A DNA stretch of 64,000 bases from a virus. The number at the start of each line of letters is the position of its first letter. Within the stretch, counting starts at the first letter, position 1. The DNA lies in the IMG/VR virus record IMGVR_UViG_3300048999_000192, positions 62,001 through 126,000 of that record, one strand, 5' to 3'. Of this stretch, positions 40,673-48,102 are shown piece by piece. The position numbers and the translations under genes are program-made. Under the pieces are notes generated by a model. The model searched no databases. It saw only the letters and a program-made list of their open reading frames with translations, and was not told where the DNA came from.

Positions 40673-40708
40673 GCTGTGCGGCCTCCCTCCTGCCATCCGA
40701 AGAGGCGA
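40673..40708 (+). promoter_or_regulatory. late-type leader element 3
   Basis: GCTGT at 40673 and GAAGAGGCGA at 40699 (26 bases). GCCTCCCT (40681) pairs with AGGGAGGC (40708), which is the ribosome-binding site for ATG 40720. Confidence 0.65.
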
Positions 40709-40719
40709 GGGAGGCTCAC

Positions 40720-43700
40720 ATGCGGATGCAGCGTACGGCCCGGCAGCACACCACGCTCCAGGCGACGGCAGGGGTCAACAGCGAGGACTACTTTGACTTC
40801 CGGCCCAAGCAGCGGGTGATGACGGCCGACGGGTACCCGGGCCGCGTCGAAGCCGTGCACGATGGCCCGCACGCCGGGAGCGAGGCGTACGAGGTCGTCC
40901 TGGACGGCGGCATGGGCGGTGGGCTGTACGCCTCCAGCCAGCTCCACGCGCTCGCTGACGACGCTCACACGGCCGCCGGGGACTACCCCGAGCTGGAGGA
41001 CGTCCTCTCCGCCCGGCCCGACCCGGCCAAGCAGGTCGTGATGGCCAAGAAGGCCGCGCGCAAGAGGGCGTCGACCCTCCCCGACGATCACCCCGACAAG
41101 GTCTACCTCCGCTTCGGCCACTGGCCGAAGAACGAGCGTTCCGCGAATGGCGTCACGGGCCACCCAGAGGACGGGGTGAGCGTCTACGACCTTGACCACA
41201 AGGGCGAGCCCATGGACCCGGACCCCAACCTCAGCCGGGGCCACGAGCATGACGAGTCTTGCGATCCGGACTGCGATCTCGATAGCTGGAACGAGGACTA
41301 CGGCAACGACACCCGCGAGGAGATGAACGGCCGGGTCTATCGCGCGGAGAAGGCGCGGGCCAACGGTCACGACTACCGGGGCGAGGTCGGCCACCTGGTC
41401 AAGGGCAAGATGACGGGCATCGGCCACGATGGTGAGCCGCTGCTGAACAACGTCAAGCGCGTCGGTGACTGGATCGACCACCGGCACATGTTCATCCCGA
41501 CGGCGAGCCCGCACCGGCTGGCCAGGGGTGAATACGACGAGGACTACGAGCCGCCGTCGTCCAAGCTGGCCACCACCCAGAACGGCACCCGGATCGACGG
41601 CCACGGTGAGGCCCCGCACGAGGTGCGCGCCAAGGACCCCAACGGCTACGACGCCAAGAGCACCGAGGGCGACCCGGACCCGCTCATGTCCAAGCCGCTG
41701 ACCAAGAAGGACGAGGTCGGCGCGCACGGGGGCGAGCTCGGCAAGGGGATGTCCGGCGTCTCCTTCGAGGGCGCGATGTCCCCCATGCAGAAGCAGAAGA
41801 TCGAGGACCGCGAGGACGCCCGGCAGGACGTGGTCGATCAGCATTCGCAGGTGAACGACGCCCGGCGCGACCGCACCGACGTCGGCGACGTCCAGCGGGT
41901 CGAGGACCCGGCGTACGCCAAGTACCTGCAGTCCCTGAACGCGCTCACCGTACGGGCCGACTGGGACGACCCGGAGCACGGCGCGGAGTGGCGGCGTCCC
42001 TGGGACGTGATGCCCGTCCACCACGACGACGGCCGCTGGCACGACCCCGAGCTGGACAAGAACTACGAGCACGACACGGCCGAGCCTGAGGCCGACGACT
42101 CCTCCACGGCCCACGCCGCGCACCTGCACCTGCCGAACCCGGAGGAGGACCCGGACGCGCTGGCCAGCCACATGGTCGACGCACACGGCTACGACCTGGA
42201 CAAGGTCAAGCAGATGATGATGGTCCACCGGCTGATGAGCGGCCAGCACGAGATGGACCACGAGACCGAGCCGGGTGGCATGGGCCTGCACCCCGACGAC
42301 TTCTCCCTCCCGCACGACCACCCGGACCGCTGGCTGGAGCACGGGTCGATCCCGGGGCCGGAGGGCGGCGTCGAGCAGGCCGGAGCCCGTGGCGACACCG
42401 GCCACGCGCTCGACAGCAGCAGGCCGTTCGAGCTCAAGCCCTGGCATATGAACTACTCGCTGAGCTCGCTGGCCGACCCGTACGCCCTGGTCGCCTCGGC
42501 CGCCCAGGACCGGGACCTGGGATTCCAGCTCACCGCCGCCTGGACCGACGTTCGCAACAAGGCCAAGCGGATCCGGTCAGAGGGCAAGGTCAGGATCACC
42601 CTGGCCAGTGACGGCCTGGTGGCTGGTGAGGTGCAGGGGGACCACCAGACGTATGAGACCGGCATCCAGCGCCTGCCCGGCTCCCGCCACGGCGTGGCCA
42701 CCTGGAGCTGCGGCTGTAAGTGGGGCGCCTACCACTGGGGCGCCAGCGACGACTTCAGCCGCTTCGCCGGTCGGATGTGCTCTCACGCCCTGGCCCTGCA
42801 GTACGAGGCCCAGAGTCGGGGGATGTTCGGCAAGACCGTCGAGGTCGACACCTCCAAGCCGGACTGGGTGCCGCCGCGCGTGGTGGTCAAGTACAACCCC
42901 GACACCGGCCACAGCGACTTCGCCAAGTCCTCCTCACTGGTCACCCCCGAGCTGTCCCCGCTGCAGATCTTCTGCGCGTACGCGGGCAACGACGGGGAGA
43001 CCGCCGACCAGATCACCTGCCTGCTGCACACGGCCGGGCTGGTCGAGGGGTACTCCAACAGCCCGTGGGGCGAGCCGATCGCCGAGGTGCCGCCCAAGCC
43101 GTACGGGGCGACCCAGCCCGCCAACAAGTGGGAGGACCCGGGCAGCGCCGGGTTCCTCGCCACGCCCGACCCCGAGGACTGGGGCGGTCTGGGGCAGAAC
43201 AACCAGATGTACTCCACGTCCAGCCTGGACGAGGCGGTGTTCGAGCCCGTCCTGGCCAGTCCCCAGGGGGCGTATGAAGATCAGGACAGTCCTGCCGATC
43301 CGGAGGGCCTGGAAGCGACCCTGCACGACACTCCCGAGCCAGCTCTTCCCGAGACCGACGGCGGCCGGGAGGACATGGTCGGCGAGCACGCCGAGGACCT
43401 CACGCCGGACGACCAGTCGATGATGACGGTCGGCAACCAGATGGGCGGGGCCGACGAGGTCCTGGACGAGACCCAGAACACCACCCCGCAGGACCTGGAC
43501 GACGTCGTGGCGCGCTTCCAGGCCTCCGCCGGGGCCAAGGCCATCATGGCCGACGCCGGGACTCCCAGCGGGCCTGCAGCGCGCGAGGGGGCCTCCGCCG
43601 CGCCCTCGGACGGCGACATCGCCGCCCACGCGCGCCAGGTGCTGGCCCTGAAGGCCTTCAGCCCGGCCGAGCAGGCCTCCCTGATCAACGAGGGCGTCGG

Positions 43701-43788
43701 GGAGCGCGCGGCCAACTTCGACAAGCTCGACATCGCCGGGACGCACTACGCCGACCTGGACGACGAGGACGACACATGGCTGAGCTGA
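40720..43788 (+). CDS. 1022-aa head-region protein with SWIM zinc finger
   Basis: N-terminal barrel-like segment (VMTADGYPGRVEAVHDGP, about 35-75), a long acidic His/Asp-rich middle, and a folded part after residue 590. That part contains W-C664-x-C666-x20-C687-S-H689, a textbook SWIM finger (CxCxnCxH) embedded in VATWSCGCKWG...RMCSHALALQYEA. The last 250 residues are acidic and disordered. SWIM fingers bind nucleic acid or proteins. Position between portal and lysis-like genes and the RTAR/TAAG junction-like motifs suggest a virion or packaged protein. Confidence 0.7.
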   Translation: MRMQRTARQHTTLQATAGVNSEDYFDFRPKQRVMTADGYPGRVEAVHDGPHAGSEAYEVVLDGGMGGGLYASSQLHALADDAHTAAGDYPELEDVLSARPDPAKQVVMAKKAARKRASTLPDDHPDKVYLRFGHWPKNERSANGVTGHPEDGVSVYDLDHKGEPMDPDPNLSRGHEHDESCDPDCDLDSWNEDYGNDTREEMNGRVYRAEKARANGHDYRGEVGHLVKGKMTGIGHDGEPLLNNVKRVGDWIDHRHMFIPTASPHRLARGEYDEDYEPPSSKLATTQNGTRIDGHGEAPHEVRAKDPNGYDAKSTEGDPDPLMSKPLTKKDEVGAHGGELGKGMSGVSFEGAMSPMQKQKIEDREDARQDVVDQHSQVNDARRDRTDVGDVQRVEDPAYAKYLQSLNALTVRADWDDPEHGAEWRRPWDVMPVHHDDGRWHDPELDKNYEHDTAEPEADDSSTAHAAHLHLPNPEEDPDALASHMVDAHGYDLDKVKQMMMVHRLMSGQHEMDHETEPGGMGLHPDDFSLPHDHPDRWLEHGSIPGPEGGVEQAGARGDTGHALDSSRPFELKPWHMNYSLSSLADPYALVASAAQDRDLGFQLTAAWTDVRNKAKRIRSEGKVRITLASDGLVAGEVQGDHQTYETGIQRLPGSRHGVATWSCGCKWGAYHWGASDDFSRFAGRMCSHALALQYEAQSRGMFGKTVEVDTSKPDWVPPRVVVKYNPDTGHSDFAKSSSLVTPELSPLQIFCAYAGNDGETADQITCLLHTAGLVEGYSNSPWGEPIAEVPPKPYGATQPANKWEDPGSAGFLATPDPEDWGGLGQNNQMYSTSSLDEAVFEPVLASPQGAYEDQDSPADPEGLEATLHDTPEPALPETDGGREDMVGEHAEDLTPDDQSMMTVGNQMGGADEVLDETQNTTPQDLDDVVARFQASAGAKAIMADAGTPSGPAAREGASAAPSDGDIAAHARQVLALKAFSPAEQASLINEGVGERAANFDKLDIAGTHYADLDDEDDTWLS

Positions 43789-44219
43789 CGCACGGGACCG
43801 AGGTCCCGCTGGAGCAGCTTCCCCAGGTGGTCGACGGGGTGGAGTTCACCCCGGTCACCCAGGCCGAGGTCGCCGAGCTCGACCCGTTCGGCGACGGCAA
43901 GCGCATCACGGTCGACCGGCCCGTCAACGTCAGCCAGCTCATGGACGAGATCCGCGAGGCCACCGGCGTCCAGGTGAGCATCTCGATGATCTGGCCCGAG
44001 GGGGCGGAGAAGGGCACCCTGTTCGTCTCGCCGGGGGACGCGGTCGACGGCCGCACCGTGGCGGGCAAGATCCGGACGCACGAGCCGGACGATCTGTACG
44101 GGCTCAGTGAGACCGACCGGGCCCTCGCAGAAGTGATGAATAAGGTCCGTAGTGGCAAATCGCTTACGGACGCCGAAAGGGACATGGCACTTCTGGCACT
44201 GAGCCGGAGGGGGCGGTGA
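43776..44219 (+). CDS. hypothetical protein, 147 aa
   Basis: Overlaps the previous gene by 13 bases. Beta-rich start, then VNVSQLMDEIREATG and a sheet (VSISMIWPEG); a helical end where codons become less GC-rich. Unknown; maybe a tail- or head-completion protein. Confidence 0.6.
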   Translation: MAELTHGTEVPLEQLPQVVDGVEFTPVTQAEVAELDPFGDGKRITVDRPVNVSQLMDEIREATGVQVSISMIWPEGAEKGTLFVSPGDAVDGRTVAGKIRTHEPDDLYGLSETDRALAEVMNKVRSGKSLTDAERDMALLALSRRGR

Positions 44220-44286
44220 TCCCTGTGATTCAGGGTATGAGAGCAACGAAGAGATGAGCATCTAGTCAACGTGTGAGGGGGTAAAG

Positions 44287-44454
44287 ATGCTTGGCCTGAT
44301 CCTAGTGATCATCGCTGGCCTGCTGACCATTCTCGACATGGTTCTGCGCCACCCGAACTACCGTTCCGGCGCGCCGTATTGGCTGCTCGACGTGGCGCTC
44401 CTTCTCGTCATTGTCGCGCTGCTGGTCGGCGTGAAAGTTATCCCTCTGAACTGA
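44287..44454 (+). CDS. 55-aa two-span membrane peptide
   Basis: ATG behind GAGGGGGTAAAG. Hydrophobic helices MLGLILVIIAGLLTILDMVL and LLDVALLLVIVALLVGVKV separated by RHPNYRSGAPY. It opens the cassette of membrane proteins at 44.3-45.6 kb, so a holin or antiholin role is plausible. Confidence 0.6.
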   Translation: MLGLILVIIAGLLTILDMVLRHPNYRSGAPYWLLDVALLLVIVALLVGVKVIPLN

Positions 44455-44458
44455 CCCC

Positions 44459-44794
44459 ATGATTCCCGACATCCTTCTGGCGGCCGTGACCACGGCACCC
44501 ACTGGCCCGACCGGCCCCGACATCATCACCCTCCTGACGGGGGCCGGTCCGGCCGGTGTCATGCTGCTGCTCTTCGTGATGGGGCTTGTCTACTCTAAGA
44601 AGTCCTACGAGGAGCTGGCTGCCGACAGGGACTACCTGCGGGAGTCTCTGTTGAAGGAGCAGGAAGCCCACCGTGACACCCGAGAGGCGCTCATCAAGGC
44701 AGGAACGCGGGCCGACGCCGCCGTTGAGGCAGCCAACATGGCCAACAGCATTCTTGCCGGATTCCAGCGTAGGCTCCCAAGCAAGGACGACTGA
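44459..44794 (+). CDS. holin-like membrane protein, 111 aa
   Basis: One strong span (GPAGVMLLLFVMGLVYSKK, about 29-47) followed by a charged coiled coil (YEELAADRDYLRESLLKEQE). This is the layout of many actinophage holin or holin-associated proteins. No endolysin is visible within the window, so assignment rests on layout and neighbours. Confidence 0.6.
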   Translation: MIPDILLAAVTTAPTGPTGPDIITLLTGAGPAGVMLLLFVMGLVYSKKSYEELAADRDYLRESLLKEQEAHRDTREALIKAGTRADAAVEAANMANSILAGFQRRLPSKDD

Positions 44795-44810
44795 CTACAG
44801 GTACCCCGAT

Positions 44811-45023
44811 ATGAAACTCTTCCACCGCAAGGACCGTACTCCGTCACCCGAAGTACGTGCTGCGGTCGAAGCCGCCGAAAAATCGGCTCTTCGGGCTCGT
44901 GCCGATCTTGAAGAGCAGGAACAAAAACTGGCAGAGTCGCGTCATATCATTGACACCATGAGGGCTCGCAACATCGCGAATCATTATGATGAGATGGTCG
45001 AGAATTACCTGAGGACACAGTGA
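44811..45023 (+). CDS. small coiled-coil protein, DUF7620-like
   Basis: 70 aa; ATG 44811 chosen although the frame is open upstream. FHRKDRTPSPEVRAAVEAAEK followed by a heptad-rich helix and RARNIANHYDEMVENYL. This wording matches short actinophage proteins usually found in lysis or tail neighbourhoods (I believe DUF7620). Function unknown. Confidence 0.65.
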   Translation: MKLFHRKDRTPSPEVRAAVEAAEKSALRARADLEEQEQKLAESRHIIDTMRARNIANHYDEMVENYLRTQ

Positions 45024-45556
45024 TGAAAAAGAGGCTCCGGAGATCGCTCCGGAAACTGTCGTCGGGAGTACGGAGAGTCACCCGGCCGGTTTTCGCATGG
45101 GTGCAGCGTCACCCCGCCCTCACCATCGTGATCCTGTTCTTCGTTACTCTCAATGTTCGTCTCGCTACGGACTGGCAGGGCGGGTCGGAATTCACCCATC
45201 TGCATTACCGGCTGCTGCTCTGGCTCTCGATCCTTCCCGGCACGCTCGCCAGTGGCTCGTTCATCGCCATGCACCGGCCGAGCAAGTGGCTGGACAGCAC
45301 GGCGATCAATGCCTCGGGCTGGCTGATCATCGTCTTCCTGTTCTACGCCCGCTCGCTGGTCACCCTGATCACCCAGAAGACGGTGGTCTGGCGCGGCATG
45401 CCGAACGCCCTGTGGGCCATCGGCATCGTGCTGGTGATCGACTACCTGCTCATCCTGCGGCTGCTCTCGTTCATGAAGTACCGCCGGGCGTTCCGCCGCC
45501 GCCAGGCCGAGCTGGAGCGCGAACTCATCGAGCAGGGCATCGTTCCCGCAGAATGA
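45023..45556 (+). CDS. four-span membrane protein, 177 aa
   Basis: ATG 45023 overlaps the previous stop; GTG 45020 also possible. Basic start (MKKRLRRSLRKLSSGVRR), spans near residues 32-47, 62-80, 95-115 and 130-150, and a charged helix at the end (RRAFRRRQAELERELIEQ). Last of the membrane cassette; could be a holin-like or membrane-stabilising protein. Confidence 0.6.
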   Translation: MKKRLRRSLRKLSSGVRRVTRPVFAWVQRHPALTIVILFFVTLNVRLATDWQGGSEFTHLHYRLLLWLSILPGTLASGSFIAMHRPSKWLDSTAINASGWLIIVFLFYARSLVTLITQKTVVWRGMPNALWAIGIVLVIDYLLILRLLSFMKYRRAFRRRQAELERELIEQGIVPAE

Positions 45557-45598
45557 TTTTAAAATCTTCTGGACCTCTCCAAGCTTCCTTGGTAGAGT
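45551..45598 (+). promoter_or_regulatory. early-type promoter 15 with AT-rich element
   Basis: GAATGATTTTAAAATCTT overlaps the stop of the membrane protein gene; then TGGACC as a weak -35, CCAAGCTTCCTTGG (45579-45592) and TAGAGT directly after it. Drives the second early-type island. Confidence 0.75.
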
Positions 45599-45637
45599 GG
45601 GGTCATCAGCAAGACCCCACGACGAGAGGTCCCGAAG

Positions 45638-46246
45638 ATGAGCTTCACCTGCGGCCACTGCTCCAGCAAGACCGACAAGATCAAGCACGAGACCGTCGCT
45701 GAGGTCTTCGCCTGCTCCCAGCGCCCCCGCACCCTCCAGAGCGTGGCCACCGGCCAGCAGGAGGTGCGCGTGCAGCCCGCCGGAACCACGGTCCGCCCGG
45801 CCGCGCCCGCCAAGAGCTCCTCGGCCATCACGGTCACCCAGGGCGTCTTGCACGAGGGCTACTTCACTGTGGTCTTCGCCGAGGACGACCGCATCACCCT
45901 GCGGGTCCGCCGCCAGCGCAGCAACGCGAAGTTCCGCCCCGGCGACCTGCTCGTCTCCTACCTGAACGGCTCGAACAACGAGGACGACTACGTCAAGTTC
46001 GCCGGGGTCGAGGAGACCAAGCAGGGCACCAGCCTGAAGGTCTGGAGGCGCTTCGCCGACAACGAGCGGCTCTCCGAGGCGCTGAAGGTCCTGGCGGGCG
46101 ACCCCCAGGCCGCCGCCAAGGCGTTCGCGGTCGAGTCCGACCACTGCTCCAAGTGCGGCCTGCTCCTGACCGTCCCCCAGGGCCCTGACAACCCCTACCG
46201 CGACCAGGGCTACGGCCCCAAGTGCGGCGCCGACATCTTCGGCTGA
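45638..46246 (+). CDS. DUF6011-like zinc-finger protein, 202 aa
   Basis: ATG behind GAGAGGTC. N-terminal CGHC, a central beta barrel (ITVTQGVLHEGYFTVVF, RVRRQRSNAKFRPGDLLV), and a C-terminal finger CSKCGLLLTVPQ...GYGPKCG. The last part is the DUF6011-type CxxC...GxGPxC signature. Function unknown; may bind nucleic acid. Confidence 0.7.
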   Translation: MSFTCGHCSSKTDKIKHETVAEVFACSQRPRTLQSVATGQQEVRVQPAGTTVRPAAPAKSSSAITVTQGVLHEGYFTVVFAEDDRITLRVRRQRSNAKFRPGDLLVSYLNGSNNEDDYVKFAGVEETKQGTSLKVWRRFADNERLSEALKVLAGDPQAAAKAFAVESDHCSKCGLLLTVPQGPDNPYRDQGYGPKCGADIFG

Positions 46247-46255
46247 TCCCCAAGC

Positions 46256-46285
46256 GGGGGCCGCCGACCGGGCGGCCCCCTTCTC
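46256..46285 (+). terminator. hairpin terminator
   Basis: GGGGGCCGCC/GGCGGCCCCC, 10-bp stem, 5-base loop, then TTCTC. Confidence 0.65.
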
Positions 46286-46306
46286 CCCCGAGGAAGGACC
46301 CACCCC

Positions 46307-46711
46307 ATGTCCCACCCGACCGAGCCCGCTTACGCCGCCGCCCTGCACACCCTCTTCGACCACGTGGCCGACCTGGAGGCCTCCTGCGCGCAGGCGGGCA
46401 AGGAGGCCCTCGCGTCCGACGACCCGGCCGAGACGGCCGTACTGCAGGAGGACTTCTACCGGTTCGACGCGGCGGCCAAGGCGGTCGGCGAGGCGATCCG
46501 GCGCGTCATGCGCAACGACACCGCCCGCCGGGAGCCCGGCCTGCGTGCCGCCCAGCGGTTCGCCATCGTCAACCACCACTTCGACGTCAGCATGGCCTCC
46601 GCGCGCAAGAGGGCCGCTGCGCTCGCCGAGACGTTCTGCAACTGCGACGACCCGAACACCCCGCCCTGCATCATCGCCGGGCACTCCGCCGACCGGAAGG
46701 TCAACGCCTGA
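46307..46711 (+). CDS. hypothetical helical protein, 134 aa
   Basis: ATG behind GAGGAAGGAC. Almost all helical (FYRFDAAAKAVGEAIRRVM), ending in CNCDDPNTPPC, a possible metal site. Unknown. Confidence 0.65.
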   Translation: MSHPTEPAYAAALHTLFDHVADLEASCAQAGKEALASDDPAETAVLQEDFYRFDAAAKAVGEAIRRVMRNDTARREPGLRAAQRFAIVNHHFDVSMASARKRAAALAETFCNCDDPNTPPCIIAGHSADRKVNA

Positions 46712-46941
46712 TGAAGCCCCAGAGGACCTGCTACCGCGAGGACACCGTCAAGGAGATGCTCGCCGAGCTCGCTCCCCCGGTGCCCGGTCACCCCTCGATC
46801 CTCACCCTCGACATCGAGCGGGGGGAGTGCGCCTGGAACCCGGCGACGACCAAGGACCGGCCGATCGTCGGCCCGAAGGTGGTCACCTACATGGTGCATT
46901 CCGACGGCGGCATCGACGTGTCGACCCGGCCCGCCGGATGA
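46711..46941 (+). CDS. hypothetical protein, 76 aa
   Basis: TGATG coupling to the previous gene. Beta-rich C-terminal half (KVVTYMVHSDGGIDVS). Unknown. Confidence 0.55.
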   Translation: MKPQRTCYREDTVKEMLAELAPPVPGHPSILTLDIERGECAWNPATTKDRPIVGPKVVTYMVHSDGGIDVSTRPAG

Positions 46942-46949
46942 TCATCTTC

Positions 46950-46955
46950 TAAGAT
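46950..46955 (+). promoter_or_regulatory. -10 box of a leaderless gene
   Basis: TAAGAT lies 6 bases before ATG 46962 and no ribosome-binding site is present, so the transcript would start at the start codon. Confidence 0.45.
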
Positions 46956-46961
46956 GGGGGC

Positions 46962-47147
46962 ATGCCTCCCATCTCCCCGATGAAGCTGTCTTTGCTCGCG
47001 CACCCCGCCGAGAAAGTGGACGGGGTGCGCTTGCGCGTCCACCTGATGGAGCAGCACGGCTGGAGCGTGGCCATGGTGCTCAGCCGTCGTTTCGACGAGG
47101 ATTACCTCCAGTCAGAACACCAGAAAGCGCACGAGACGAAGTCCTGA
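46962..47147 (+). CDS. hypothetical protein, 61 aa, probably leaderless
   Basis: Two short strands and helices (VDGVRLRVHLMEQHGWSVAMVL). No ribosome-binding site; see the -10 box at 46950. Unknown. Confidence 0.55.
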   Translation: MPPISPMKLSLLAHPAEKVDGVRLRVHLMEQHGWSVAMVLSRRFDEDYLQSEHQKAHETKS

Positions 47148-47152
47148 AGATC

Positions 47153-47368
47153 ATGAGCGTCCCCGCCGTAGACCTGTTCAACGCCGCCGTCCCGCTCGAC
47201 TACTGCGACATGTGCGGTGCCCCCGTGTTCGTCGCCGAGCTCTACAAGGGCAAGCTCGTCTGCTCGATGAGCTGCCAGACCGACGTCGACCGGCGCGTGG
47301 TGCGCCCCGACCCGGTGACCCAGACGATCGACGCCTGGTGCACCAACCTCCCGCGCCGCCTGCGCTAG
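47153..47368 (+). CDS. small zinc-finger protein, 71 aa
   Basis: CDMCGAPVFVAELYKGKLVC and SMSC, giving CxxC...CxxxC, a treble-clef-like finger. Starts 5 bases after the previous stop. Function unknown. Confidence 0.6.
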   Translation: MSVPAVDLFNAAVPLDYCDMCGAPVFVAELYKGKLVCSMSCQTDVDRRVVRPDPVTQTIDAWCTNLPRRLR

Positions 47369-47373
47369 CTCTA

Positions 47374-47400
47374 CCAAGCTTCCTTGGAGTGGTCTAGACT
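47374..47400 (+). promoter_or_regulatory. early-type dyad promoter 16
   Basis: Perfect dyad CCAAGCTTCCTTGG (47374-47387), followed 7 bases later by TAGACT. The larger gap sets it apart from the other copies. Confidence 0.6.
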
Positions 47401-47431
47401 GGCGGAAACCCTCTCTCCCCGAAGGAGACCC

Positions 47432-47935
47432 ATGGAGATCGCTGCGATCCCCGGATTCAGGCTGAATTCGTGGGGCAGCTCGACCTTCCCGTACTACCGC
47501 GCCACCGGCGTGATGGACGGGCAGGCGGTCGAGTTCACCTACCAGCGCGGCGTGGCCAAGCTGGAGATCGAAGGCACCAAGGTCAAGATCCGCAAGACCT
47601 ACAGCTCCCCTGACTTCGAGCCGCAGGACGACGGCGACTACCAGACCCACCTGGATTTCACCGAGCTCTCCACCCTGCTGGAGGTCATGGTCCCGGAGCT
47701 GCGCACGCGCTCGGCCGAGATCATGAGCGTCAATGGCATCGTCGAGATCAAGGACTTCCTGAGCGAGGTGTCCGCCTACGGCGCCGAGCTCTCCGAGGAG
47801 AGGCACGACGGCTGTGCCTGCTCCAGCGGGATGCGGATGGACATCGGCCCGGTCTCGACCCGCCGGTACCTGACCAACTGGGCGCACCGCCGCTGGATGG
47901 AGGAGCACGGCGACTACGCCGATCTGGATGACTAG
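47432..47935 (+). CDS. hypothetical protein, 167 aa
   Basis: ATG behind GAAGGAGA. Beta-rich first 65 residues (FRLNSWGSSTFPYYRATGV), acidic helical middle and a CACSSGMRMD loop. Last gene of the second early-type island. Unknown. Confidence 0.65.
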   Translation: MEIAAIPGFRLNSWGSSTFPYYRATGVMDGQAVEFTYQRGVAKLEIEGTKVKIRKTYSSPDFEPQDDGDYQTHLDFTELSTLLEVMVPELRTRSAEIMSVNGIVEIKDFLSEVSAYGAELSEERHDGCACSSGMRMDIGPVSTRRYLTNWAHRRWMEEHGDYADLDD

Positions 47936-48018
47936 GTGCGTGACGTCCTGAGAGCCTTCAGGTAGCTTTGGGGGAGAGCACCGATCGACCCGCCCCCGGG
48001 TCCGGCTGTGCACCCCCA

Positions 48019-48052
48019 GAAGAGCCCCTGCCACCCCCGGCAGGGGCTCTTC
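48019..48052 (+). terminator. hairpin terminator before the protease gene
   Basis: Perfect 14-bp stem GAAGAGCCCCTGCC/GGCAGGGGCTCTTC with a 6-base loop; GCTGT of the late-type element begins at the next base. Confidence 0.75.
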
Positions 48053-48088
48053 GCTGTGCAGGCCCCTCTCACCCCGAGGAAGAGGTGA
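48053..48088 (+). promoter_or_regulatory. late-type leader element 4
   Basis: GCTGT at 48053 and GAAGAGGTGA at 48079 (26 bases). CCCCTCT (48063) pairs with AGAGGGG (48090), which is part of the ribosome-binding site of ATG 48103. Confidence 0.65.
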
Positions 48089-48102
48089 CAGAGGGGAAGG
48101 TC

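Noticed and set aside
38773-42447. A 1224-codon open frame on the minus strand across the portal and SWIM protein genes
   Set aside because: It mirrors the strong G/C third-position bias of the plus-strand genes, has no ribosome-binding site and no recognisable protein wording. Similar antisense frames over 55622-58906, 27259-29688 and 49360-51681 are rejected for the same reason.
44220-44286. A promoter before the membrane cassette
   Set aside because: No dyad, no late-type element and no convincing -10/-35 pair could be found; the cassette may simply be read through from upstream.
47968-48102. An N-terminal extension of the protease back to TTG 47968
   Set aside because: The extension crosses a 14-bp terminator hairpin and the late-type leader, and the ATG at 48103 has a strong ribosome-binding site.
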